This document shows positions 14,126 through 21,372 of a stretch of 25,932 bases of DNA, one piece after another. Positions within the stretch are counted from its first letter, which is position 1. Every line of letters starts with the position of its first letter. The stretch lies in assembly GCA_900547025.1 (NCBI GenBank), contig UREZ01000018.1:1-25932 (forward strand), given 5' to 3'. The translations under genes were made by a program, and so were the position numbers. Below the pieces are notes generated by a model, which ran no database searches, was not told the DNA's origin, and worked only from the letters and a program-made list of their open reading frames with translations. This DNA comes from an uncultured Collinsella sp. GTDB lineage: Bacteria > Actinomycetota > Coriobacteriia > Coriobacteriales > Coriobacteriaceae.

Positions 14126-16357
14126 TTAGAAGTTGGCGTCGTTGAGCTGGGTGCTTTCGAGTCCGTCGAGTTGCTGTTGCTCGGGCGTATCGGCGACGCT
14201 CTCGAGCAACTCGGTGGGATCGACGTTCATACTCTTGCCGGCTTCGTTGCCGTTGACCAGGTCGTCCGAGAAGATGTCGACTTCCATTTCCTCGGCCTCT
14301 TCGATCAGGATCTCGAGCGGCACCTGGGTGCGAATGAGTTTGACTGCCGGACGCATGCGGGCAAAGAGCGGTACGTACTCAATGATGATGGCCGAGTTCT
14401 CGAGACCATACCAACGTGCCGGGCTTCCGCAGGCGCGGCGGACGGCGTACTTGATGGCCATGACGCGATGGTCGTTGCGGTTGATGTCCGTTTCGGGGGC
14501 AAGCATCTTGCGCAGCATGCAAAAGCGGAAGTCACCCACGTTGCCGCGTGTCTCGTAGATAGAGTAGGTGTGATGCTGCGGCGGCAACTCACCCGATGCC
14601 ATCAGGTCGCCAACGATCTGGCGCAGGTAGGCGTTGATGCGCTGATTGACCTTAAAGCCCAGGTCCAAGCGCACCCGGAACAGGAAGTCTGTGCCAAAGG
14701 TCTCAACGGAATATTCGTGCGTATAGGGCTCGTCGGTAACGTGCACGTTGATGAACCAATATGCCTTGGCGCGCTTGGGGTGCTTGTCCAGGATGGAATA
14801 AAGCACGTCGCGGTCGAGCGTGAGCGGGTCGGGGCTGTTGGTGAGAAATACCAGATTGTCGGCGAGCACGGGATAGGTCTCGTCGTTGCGCAGGCGGTTG
14901 AGCTGATCGATGTACTTGGAGACGGGCAGCAGGATCGTCTGCGTGCGCTCGATGGCGGTGCCACGGCGCCACACGTACATAAGGCCAAACAGCAGTGCGG
15001 CCAGGAAGATCATCACATAGCCGCCGTCAAAGAACATGGTGAGGCACGAGGCAAAGAAGCACAGCTCAATGGCACCGAAGAGCAGGGCGAAGACGCAGGC
15101 GCCCAGCTTGTGCTTGAGAATGCCAGCGATATAGCTCGTCAAAAGCGTCGTGGTCATGAGCATGGTCACGGTAATGGCGAGGCCGTAGGCGCTCTCCATG
15201 CGCTCGGAGTTCTGGAACAGCAGCACGATGAAGATGCAGCCGACCCACATGATGTTGTTGACGAGCGGAATATAGAGCTGGCCCTTGGTGTCGCTGGGGT
15301 AGTGGATGCGCAGATGCGGCATAAGGTTGAGGCGCGTGGCCTCGGATACCAGCGAGAACGAGCCGGTGATGAGCGCCTGCGAGGCGATGATGGCCGCCAC
15401 GGCCGAAAGCACGATGGCAAAGGGGCGCAGGGGCTCAGGGAGCATCATATAGAACGGGTTGACGATATCCATCGCGAGCATCTGGGGGTTGGAGTTATTG
15501 GCGAGCAGCCAAGCGCCTTGACCCAGATAGTTGAGGATAAGGGCCGCCTTAACAAACGGCCAGGATACATAGATGTTGGCCTTGCCAACGTGACCCATGT
15601 CCGAGTAGAGGGCCTCGGCGCCGGTCGTCGACAGGAAGACAAAGCCGAGCACCATGATGCCCGAGTGGTTGATGGGCGAGAACAGAAACATGACGCCGCG
15701 GATGGGGTTGAGCGCGCGCAGGATGGACAGGTTACCGAGCATGTTGAACAGGCCGGCGCCTGCCAGGAACAGGAACCACAGCGTCATGAGCGGGCCGAAC
15801 AGCTTACCGATCGACGAGGTACCAGCGCGCTGCATGGCAAATAGGCCGCAGATAATGATGATGGTAATAATGATGACGTTGGTTTGCCCGTCACCCAATA
15901 GCGCGTGGCCCCACTCGATGGTGCGCAGGCCCTCAATGGCTGTAGTGACCGTGACCGCGGGGGTGAGGATGCCGTCGGCGAGCAGCGCCGCGCCGCCGAT
16001 CATGGCGGGGAGAATCAGCCACGGCGCCACTTTGCGCACCAAGCTAAACAGGGCGAAGATGCCGCCTTCGTTGTGGTTGTCGGCCTTCATGGCGATTACC
16101 ACGTACTTGACCGTGGTCACGAGCGTCATGGTCCAGATGACGAGTGAAAGCGCGCCCAGGATCATGTCCTCGCTGACGGTACCGATGCCGCCGTTGTTGG
16201 CGACGATTGATTTCATGGTGTACATGGGGCTCGTGCCGATGTCGCCATAGACGACGCCGAGCGTTACGAGCAGCATGCCAGCGGAGAGGGGGATGGCTCC
16301 GTGCCCGCCTTGCCCGCGCTGGTCTTGGAGGTTTGCCTCCAGTTTATTGTGTGCCAC
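14126..16357 (-). CDS. kup: KUP/HAK/KT-family potassium transporter
   Basis: A 743-aa membrane protein that takes up K+ with protons. The N-terminal signature GVVYGDIGTSPMY is followed by NEGGIFALFSL, about 12 transmembrane helices (to about residue 470), STTGAEALYSDMGHVG and SQALITGSFSLVSEA, then a soluble C-terminal domain of about 260 residues. The last 60 residues (EEAEEMEVDIFSDDLVN, ESVADTPEQQQLDGLES) are acidic and low in complexity. Start: GTG 16357 has AAGGGAG five bases upstream; an in-frame ATG six codons earlier (16375) has no SD. No c-di-AMP riboswitch was recognised in the leader, but a 24-bp near-perfect palindrome lies about 100 bp upstream. Confidence 0.93.
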   Translation of the reverse strand: MAHNKLEANLQDQRGQGGHGAIPLSAGMLLVTLGVVYGDIGTSPMYTMKSIVANNGGIGTVSEDMILGALSLVIWTMTLVTTVKYVVIAMKADNHNEGGIFALFSLVRKVAPWLILPAMIGGAALLADGILTPAVTVTTAIEGLRTIEWGHALLGDGQTNVIIITIIIICGLFAMQRAGTSSIGKLFGPLMTLWFLFLAGAGLFNMLGNLSILRALNPIRGVMFLFSPINHSGIMVLGFVFLSTTGAEALYSDMGHVGKANIYVSWPFVKAALILNYLGQGAWLLANNSNPQMLAMDIVNPFYMMLPEPLRPFAIVLSAVAAIIASQALITGSFSLVSEATRLNLMPHLRIHYPSDTKGQLYIPLVNNIMWVGCIFIVLLFQNSERMESAYGLAITVTMLMTTTLLTSYIAGILKHKLGACVFALLFGAIELCFFASCLTMFFDGGYVMIFLAALLFGLMYVWRRGTAIERTQTILLPVSKYIDQLNRLRNDETYPVLADNLVFLTNSPDPLTLDRDVLYSILDKHPKRAKAYWFINVHVTDEPYTHEYSVETFGTDFLFRVRLDLGFKVNQRINAYLRQIVGDLMASGELPPQHHTYSIYETRGNVGDFRFCMLRKMLAPETDINRNDHRVMAIKYAVRRACGSPARWYGLENSAIIIEYVPLFARMRPAVKLIRTQVPLEILIEEAEEMEVDIFSDDLVNGNEAGKSMNVDPTELLESVADTPEQQQLDGLESTQLNDANF

Positions 16358-16456
16358 GAGGACTCCCTTAGACATCCGGTTATCTGTCTAGGACAAAAAA
16401 CTTTATGCCGTCTTTATACATACAAGAGCAGTTTGGCACATCGGGTTATTTTAGAC

Positions 16457-16480
16457 AATAATCCTCAGCTGGGGATTATT
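16457..16480. repeat. 24-bp near-perfect palindrome upstream of kup
   Basis: AATAATCC (16457-16464) and GGATTATT (16473-16480) flank CAGCTG, itself palindromic; only one position (T16465/G16472) breaks the symmetry. It lies between the EamA stop and kup and has no T tract after it. It fits a protein-binding site for kup better than a terminator, but could be a remnant hairpin. Confidence 0.6.
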
Positions 16481-16514
16481 TATCTACGCAGGTAGCATTT
16501 CAAAGCAGGGGCTT

Positions 16515-17426
16515 TTAAGCACGTACTGTCTGGGCGATGCCAGCCTTGGCGTTTGCGCGTTTGCCGGCGAGTTCGCAAAAAATCGCGCCGCCGATGATAA
16601 GCGCGGCGCCCATCAGGCGGACCGGTGTTATGGCTTCGCCCAAAAGGACGGCCGAGAACACGACCGCCGAAAGCGGCTCGAGGTAGCCGACGACGGCGAC
16701 GGTCTGGACGGGCAGCTTGGCGACGGCGCTAAAGTAGAGCAGGCAACCAATGCCGGTGTTGACGACGCCGAGCATAGCGACGGCGCGCCAATCAATACTG
16801 GCGGCGACGCCGGCGGACAGGAACGAGGGAGCGCCCTGCGTGATGAGCGTGAGGACCAGTGCGGTCACAAAGGCGGCGCTCACCTGGAGCGCGGAGTTCT
16901 CGAGGCCCTCGATGTGCGGCGCACCCTTGCTGGCGATGACCATCAATGCATAGCAGAAGGCCGAGGCGATTCCACAGACGATGCCCGCAATGGGCATATT
17001 GCCGCCTAGACCTTGCGCTGCAATGAGAAAAGCACCGCAGGCGACGGCGACAAAGCCGGCGATTTTGCCGCCGGTCAGCGTTTCGCCAAAGATGAGCGGG
17101 GAGAGCGCCATGACAATGATGGGGCCGCAGTAGTACAGCAGCGAGGATACGCCGACGCCGATCGTCTGGTAGGCGCGGAACAGAAAAATCCAGCTGGCGC
17201 CCAGCGCAGCTCCCGAGAGGAGGAGGGCCGCGGCTTCGCGGGGACGAGATGGCGCCTGCAGTTTATGGTGTTGGGTGATGGCGAGGATAGTGACAAGCGA
17301 GAGAACGCCCAAAAACGTGCGTAGCAGCACGATATCGGAGCTCGGCAGCGCGATGGCAGCGGCGATGATGCCGTTGGAGCCAAACAATAGCAATGCTGCT
17401 AAGTACGTAAACATTCCGTTGTTCAT
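16515..17426 (-). CDS. DMT-superfamily EamA transporter
   Basis: A 303-aa inner-membrane protein with about ten hydrophobic helices in two EamA repeats (residues about 5-140 and 148-285; repeat ends IVMALSPLIFGETLTGGKIAGFVAV and LSAVVFSAVLLGEAITPVRLMGAALIIGG). The family exports amino acids and other metabolites; the substrate cannot be told. ATG 17426 has a purine-rich GAGGGG ten bases upstream. It is divergent from a LysR gene across a 118-bp gap containing a T-N11-A palindrome, the usual layout for a LysR-controlled exporter. Confidence 0.9.
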   Translation of the reverse strand: MNNGMFTYLAALLLFGSNGIIAAAIALPSSDIVLLRTFLGVLSLVTILAITQHHKLQAPSRPREAAALLLSGAALGASWIFLFRAYQTIGVGVSSLLYYCGPIIVMALSPLIFGETLTGGKIAGFVAVACGAFLIAAQGLGGNMPIAGIVCGIASAFCYALMVIASKGAPHIEGLENSALQVSAAFVTALVLTLITQGAPSFLSAGVAASIDWRAVAMLGVVNTGIGCLLYFSAVAKLPVQTVAVVGYLEPLSAVVFSAVLLGEAITPVRLMGAALIIGGAIFCELAGKRANAKAGIAQTVRA

Positions 17427-17455
17427 GCGCTTCTATCCCCTCTATATCCGAGCAT

Positions 17456-17472
17456 GTTCACTATGGGTGAAC
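17456..17472. promoter_or_regulatory. putative LysR operator between eamA-like and lysR genes
   Basis: GTTCAC-TATGG-GTGAAC is an inverted repeat with perfect 6-bp arms and contains the T-N11-A pattern of LysR sites (T17458, A17470). It lies near the likely -35 of the LysR gene and about 30-45 bp upstream of the exporter ATG on the other strand, so it could control both. Confidence 0.55.
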
Positions 17473-17493
17473 TGGCTTTAGAAGAAAAGCGAA

Positions 17494-17499
17494 TATAAT
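17494..17499 (+). promoter_or_regulatory. -10 box of the LysR gene
   Basis: A perfect TATAAT 45 bp upstream of the GTG start. At 17-bp spacing the -35 region (ACTGGC) is poor and overlaps the right arm of the LysR operator, consistent with autoregulation. Confidence 0.5.
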
Positions 17500-17544
17500 G
17501 CATGGAAAACATGACAAAAACTCATACAAGGGTGGGGACGTGCC

Positions 17545-18402
17545 GTGGAGACCAATATCCAAAAGATGCAAGTGCTGCTCGAGACGGTGCGTGCCGGCAG
17601 CTTTACGCGTGCTGCAGAGCGGCTGAGCTATTCGCAGTCGGGCGTGAGCCGCATGGTGGGCGACCTTGAGGCAGACTGGGGTTTTAAGGTGCTTGATCGC
17701 AGCCGCGAGGGCGTGGTGCTTTCTGCTGACGGGCGGCAGGTCATGCCGGCAGTCGAGGCGTTATGCGAAGAGTTTGGCCGCCTGCAGCGACGCGTGGACG
17801 AGATGCGAGGGCTAATGCGCGGCAAGATCTGTATCGGTACGTTTTCGAGTGTGGCGACTCATGTACTGCCGCCGGTGATCGCGCGCTTTCGCGCCGATCA
17901 TCCGGATGTCGATTACGAGCTGCTGATGGGTGATTACTCCGAGATTGAGCAATGGGTGGCGGAAGGCCGCTGCGACCTGGGCTTTATCCCGCGTGATCCC
18001 CGAGAAAACGGCATGGCATCGCGGTCTTTGGTGCGCGACGAGTTGATGGCGGTAGTGCCGGCAGGCTCTTTGCTTGCCACGGCGGAGGTCGTTTCTCTTG
18101 CCGATTTAGCCAACGAGCAGTTTATTCTGCTAGAACGCGGCACCGATGACGAGATTACGCCGCTGTTCCGTCGGGCGGGGCTGACGGTGTGCTCCAAGCT
18201 GTCGACCTGGGATGATTATGCGATTATGGCTATGGTCGAGGACGGCCTGGGCGTGAGCATTCTTCCCGCGCTCATCTTGCGCCGTTGTCAGTTCGATGTT
18301 GCCGTGCGTTCGCTCGAGGGACATCCCCATCGGCAGATCAACGCCATATATCGAACGGCCGATGTTTCGCTTGCCGCCGCCCGTTTTCTCGAATACCTCT
18401 AA
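17545..18402 (+). CDS. LysR-family transcriptional regulator
   Basis: A 285-aa LysR regulator starting with GTG. HTH: KMQVLLETVRAGSFTRAAERLSYSQSGVSRMVGDLE (7-42), then the effector domain (GKICIGTFSSVATHVLPPVIARFRADHPDVDYE from about residue 93; DLGFIPRDP; EDGLGVSILPALIL near 233-246). The SD is a modest GGTGGGG. It is transcribed away from the EamA exporter and probably controls it in response to a small molecule. The effector is not known. Confidence 0.9.
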   Translation: METNIQKMQVLLETVRAGSFTRAAERLSYSQSGVSRMVGDLEADWGFKVLDRSREGVVLSADGRQVMPAVEALCEEFGRLQRRVDEMRGLMRGKICIGTFSSVATHVLPPVIARFRADHPDVDYELLMGDYSEIEQWVAEGRCDLGFIPRDPRENGMASRSLVRDELMAVVPAGSLLATAEVVSLADLANEQFILLERGTDDEITPLFRRAGLTVCSKLSTWDDYAIMAMVEDGLGVSILPALILRRCQFDVAVRSLEGHPHRQINAIYRTADVSLAAARFLEYL

Positions 18403-18461
18403 ACGTGTACACGCCATTGTTTGCTTTGGGCAGATCTCGGAGTCCGATACATTTTCTTATG

Positions 18462-18543
18462 AAATTGAACTTTCGAATGAAGCGCCGCGTTATACTGCTT
18501 GCTAAATTGAACCATGGTTCAATTCGTGTTCTATAAATTGAAC
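18462..18543 (+). promoter_or_regulatory. promoter with three AAATTGAAC operator sites (one a 20-bp palindrome)
   Basis: AAATTGAAC occurs at 18462-18470, 18504-18512 and 18535-18543. The middle copy is half of a perfect 20-bp palindrome, AATTGAACCATGGTTCAATT (18505-18524). The outer two both continue as TTT. A TATACT -10 (18491-18496) lies between the first and second sites; TTGAAC of the first site (18465-18470) is the best, though distant, -35 (20-bp spacing). A protein bound here would cover the promoter and transcription start, so repression is expected. The obvious candidate is the XRE-type HTH encoded immediately downstream. Confidence 0.7.
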
Positions 18544-18564
18544 TTTGCCAGCAAGGAGGTTCCT

Positions 18565-20085
18565 GTGGCCCAAGAGACGTTTAGCGATCGCCTGCGACAG
18601 ACTATGTCCGATCGCGACGTTCGCCAGTCGGACGTGATCCGCGCATCGGAGATGCTCGGCAAAAAACTCGGCAAGAGTCAGATGAGCCAATATGTGAGCG
18701 GCAAGACGACCCCGCGGCGCGATGTGGCTGAGCTGCTCGCCCGTATTTTGGAGGTCGATGTTACCTGGCTGCTTGCCGGCGACGCCGATCAAGGCGAGGC
18801 ATCATCACCCCGCAACGATTCCAAGCCCGAACCCCATCCCTCAGCTCAAATTGCAAGGAGCACCACCATGCGCACTTTTTCTAAATCCACCAAGCTCGAT
18901 AACGTCCTGTATGACGTTCGCGGCCCCGTCGTCGACGAGGCCGCCCGTATGGAGGACGAGGGCGAGCGCATCCTCAAGCTCAATATCGGTAACCCGGCGC
19001 CCTTCGGTTTCCGCACGCCCGATGAGGTCATCAAGGACATGCGCCAGCAGCTGCCCGACTGCGAAGGCTATTCCAACTCGCGCGGCCTGTTCTCCGCGCG
19101 CAAGGCGATCATGCAGTATTCGCAGATCAAGGGCCTGCCCAACGTTCAGATGGAGCATATCTACACGGGCAACGGCGTGTCCGAGCTCATTCAGCTTTCG
19201 ATGAACGCGCTGCTCGACAACGGCGATGAGATTCTGATCCCCAGCCCCGACTACCCGCTGTGGACGGCGTGCGCGACCCTTGCCGGCGGCCATCCTGTGC
19301 ACTACCTGTGCGACGAGCAGGCGGATTGGTATCCCGACCTGGAGGATATGGAGTCCAAGATCACGAGCGCGACCAAAGCCCTCGTCATCATCAACCCCAA
19401 CAACCCCACGGGCTCCGTTTACCCGCGTGAGGTGCTCGAGGGCATCGTTGAGGTTGCGCGCAGGCACCAGCTCATGATTTTTGCAGACGAGATTTACGAC
19501 CGCCTGTGCATGGACGGCTACGAGCACGTCTCGATTGCCTCGCTCGCCCCCGACCTGCCCTGCGTTACCTTTAGTGGCCTTTCCAAGTCGCACATGATTG
19601 CGGGCTATCGTATTGGCTGGATGGTGCTTTCGGGCAACCAGCGCTGCATGAGCGACTTCATCATGGGTATCAACATGCTCTCCAACATGCGCCTGTGCTC
19701 CAACGTGCCGGCTCAGTCGATCGTTCAGACGGCACTCGGTGGTCATCAGTCCGTTAACGACTACATCCGTCCCGGCGGCCGTGTCTACGAGCAGCGCAAC
19801 TTTGTGTATGAGGCGCTCAACAAGATTGACGGCATCTCGGTGGTTAAGCCGCGCGCGGCGTTCTACATCTTCCCCAAGATGGATGTGAAGAAGTTCAACA
19901 TCACCGATGACGAGCAGTTCGCCCTTGACCTGCTGCACGAGAAGAAGATCCTGATCACGCGCGGCGGCGGCTTCAACTGGGCTGAGCCCGACCACTTCCG
20001 TATCGTGTACCTGCCGCGCATGGAAGTACTCAAGGAGTCCCTCGAAGACCTCGCCGACTTCTTCGATCACTACCGCCAGGCGTAA
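18565..20085 (+). CDS. XRE-type HTH - AlaA-like aminotransferase fusion, with a likely internal start
   Basis: A 506-aa protein from GTG 18565 (AAGGAGG five bases upstream). Residues 1-75 form a Cro/C1-like HTH (FSDRLRQTMSDRDVRQSDVI; KLGKSQMSQYVSGKTTPRRD; ILEVDVTWLLAG). Residues 76-101 are a linker. Residues 102-506 are a complete class I PLP aminotransferase of the AlaA (glutamate-pyruvate transaminase) type: YDVRGPV, LNIGNPAPFGF, INPNNPTG, ADEIYDRL, and SGLSKSHMIAGYR with the PLP lysine, K240 by AlaA-type numbering. A second strong signal, AAGGAG seven bases before ATG 18868, sits exactly at the natural AlaA N-terminus, so a free 405-aa enzyme could also be made. From memory, this fused architecture exists as a CDD model (bifunctional HTH/aminotransferase, PRK13355). 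Autoregulation through the upstream palindrome is inferred. Confidence 0.92.
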   Translation: MAQETFSDRLRQTMSDRDVRQSDVIRASEMLGKKLGKSQMSQYVSGKTTPRRDVAELLARILEVDVTWLLAGDADQGEASSPRNDSKPEPHPSAQIARSTTMRTFSKSTKLDNVLYDVRGPVVDEAARMEDEGERILKLNIGNPAPFGFRTPDEVIKDMRQQLPDCEGYSNSRGLFSARKAIMQYSQIKGLPNVQMEHIYTGNGVSELIQLSMNALLDNGDEILIPSPDYPLWTACATLAGGHPVHYLCDEQADWYPDLEDMESKITSATKALVIINPNNPTGSVYPREVLEGIVEVARRHQLMIFADEIYDRLCMDGYEHVSIASLAPDLPCVTFSGLSKSHMIAGYRIGWMVLSGNQRCMSDFIMGINMLSNMRLCSNVPAQSIVQTALGGHQSVNDYIRPGGRVYEQRNFVYEALNKIDGISVVKPRAAFYIFPKMDVKKFNITDDEQFALDLLHEKKILITRGGGFNWAEPDHFRIVYLPRMEVLKESLEDLADFFDHYRQA

Positions 20086-20106
20086 CGGCAAAGGTAGCCT
20101 GTAATG

Positions 20107-20143
20107 AAACGGTCGGCCCGCAACGGATGCGGGCCGACCGTTT
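20107..20143 (+). terminator. intrinsic terminator of the HTH-aminotransferase gene
   Basis: AAACGGTCGGCCCGC (20107-20121), a 7-base loop and the exact complement (20129-20143), a 15-bp stem followed by TTTTCTGTCT. Confidence 0.92.
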
Positions 20144-20213
20144 TCTGTCTAAGCCCGTGCTGTTAGCGCTTGTCTCGTTGAGCGGGCGAGGTTCGCGCGT
20201 GAGCGGTAAGTTC

Positions 20214-20230
20214 TATTCCAAAATGGAATA
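20214..20230. promoter_or_regulatory. putative LysR-type operator of the amidohydrolase-PTS operon
   Basis: TATTCCA-AAA-TGGAATA is a 17-bp perfect inverted repeat containing T-N11-A (T20216, A20228). A further TGGAAT half-site lies at 20245-20250, 21 bp on, touching the -35. The palindrome centre is about 64 bp upstream of the predicted transcription start, the usual place for the recognition site of LysR activators. Confidence 0.65.
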
Positions 20231-20249
20231 CAGTGGGCTTAAGCTGGAA

Positions 20250-20279
20250 TTGATGTCCGGGTACCTGCTTTTCTAGAAT
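20250..20279 (+). promoter_or_regulatory. promoter of the amidohydrolase-PTS operon
   Basis: TTGATG (20250-20255) and TAGAAT (20274-20279, 5/6 match) at 18-bp spacing, with a predicted start near 20286, about 26 bp before the ATG of the first gene. Confidence 0.6.
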
Positions 20280-20311
20280 GTTTTCAACAAGATGAAAGGC
20301 GGTTCCAACCA

Positions 20312-21346
20312 ATGATTATCGATGCAAATTCCTACTGGTTCGACGAGCGCATCTTTCATGACGAGACGCTCTGCGAACAGTTTTTGGCCGAGGTACCCCG
20401 CGCCTATGACACCGAAGGCTATCTGACCATGAATTCCGCCGGCAAACGACAGATCGTGATCGAGATGCCCGCCGGTTCTCCGGGTCTTAACTACATTGAG
20501 GGCGACTACACCCTCGAGAAGCGCTTGGCCGATATGGATGAGGCGGGGGTCGACAAGGCGATCCTTAAGTTCCCCGGCTGCCACGAGTGGATGTCGCTCG
20601 AGATGTGCCGGCGTTTCAACGACGGTATGGCTGCTGACGCGAAGGCGTCAAATGGCCGTCTGATTCCGCTTGTTGCCGTGCCGCCCTTTGGCACCAAAGC
20701 GAATTTGGAGGAGCTCGACCGCAGGCTCGACGATGGTTTTGCGGGCGTGCAGCTCTGCGCTCACTACGGCAAGCGCTATCTCGACGACCAGGTCTTCTCG
20801 AGCTTTTTCGAGCACCTGAACGAACGTCATGCCACCGTTTACGTGCACCATGTTCCCGTGCCGGTCGAGAACGAGTCGCTTCTCGCGTACGACAACCTTC
20901 GCCGCTCTTATGGCCGCTGCGTCGACCAAACTACGGCGATCGGCCGAGAGATCTTTGGTGATTTCTTTGAGCGCTATCCCAATATCAAGATGGTCCACTC
21001 CATGCTCGGCGGCGCATACTTTGCGTTCAAGGAGATGCTGCTGCCTCATGGTCCCAAGCGCCCTGATGCTTCTGGCCGTTTTCAGGTCGATACCGAGACC
21101 GTTTCCAGGCACCTCGAGAACAACATCTATTTCGACATGTCCCATGCCCAGCCTTGGGGCAAGACACTCCTCGCCTGCGCGGTTGACGTGCTGGGTGCAG
21201 ACCATATTGTTTTTGGCACGAGCTATCCCGTTAAACGCGAGTGGCTCACCGAGGGTGTCGCCTGCGTTCGCGCTGCAAATCTGAGCGATACAGACAGCGA
21301 CCTTGTGCTTGGCGGTACGGCGCAGCAACTGTACGGTGTCGAGTGA
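20312..21346 (+). CDS. amidohydrolase-2-like protein with degenerate metal site
   Basis: A 344-aa TIM-barrel protein resembling the ACMSD-type amidohydrolases (Amidohydro_2). Family landmarks: the N-terminal strand MIIDANSYW (1-9), RLADMDEAGVDKAILKF (71-87), RLIPLVAVPP (116-125), GVQLCAHYG (145-153), VYVHHVPVP (177-185), NIKMVHSMLGG (224-234) and IVFGTSYPV (299-307). The metal-binding HxH after the first strand is N-S-Y (6-8), and the usual catalytic Asp in FGSDYP is Ser304; H179/H180 and H229 remain. A normal mononuclear zinc hydrolase or decarboxylase is therefore unlikely without other ligands. AAAGGCGG lies about nine bases before the ATG. It is the first gene of an operon with two ceramidase-like genes and a PTS permease. 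Confidence 0.8.
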   Translation: MIIDANSYWFDERIFHDETLCEQFLAEVPRAYDTEGYLTMNSAGKRQIVIEMPAGSPGLNYIEGDYTLEKRLADMDEAGVDKAILKFPGCHEWMSLEMCRRFNDGMAADAKASNGRLIPLVAVPPFGTKANLEELDRRLDDGFAGVQLCAHYGKRYLDDQVFSSFFEHLNERHATVYVHHVPVPVENESLLAYDNLRRSYGRCVDQTTAIGREIFGDFFERYPNIKMVHSMLGGAYFAFKEMLLPHGPKRPDASGRFQVDTETVSRHLENNIYFDMSHAQPWGKTLLACAVDVLGADHIVFGTSYPVKREWLTEGVACVRAANLSDTDSDLVLGGTAQQLYGVE

Positions 21347-21372
21347 GCGGCAATCAGAGGGGAGTATCTGCC

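Noticed and set aside
14102..15844. Long open frame on the plus strand (580 codons) opposite kup
   Set aside because: It is the antisense shadow of a GC-rich gene: low-complexity, rich in Glu/Gly/His, no recognisable domain, while the minus strand encodes a clear Kup protein.
16358..16514. c-di-AMP (ydaO-type) riboswitch before kup
   Set aside because: The interval is only 157 bp and none of the conserved ydaO blocks could be found; only the palindrome stands out.
18841..20091. 416-codon open frame antisense to the aminotransferase
   Set aside because: Mirror of codon bias of the real gene; no SD and no family motif.
21241..21372. Upstream extension of ceramidase-like paralogue 1
   Set aside because: Arg/Cys-rich sequence overlapping the amidohydrolase-like gene; ATG 21373 has an SD and normal spacing.
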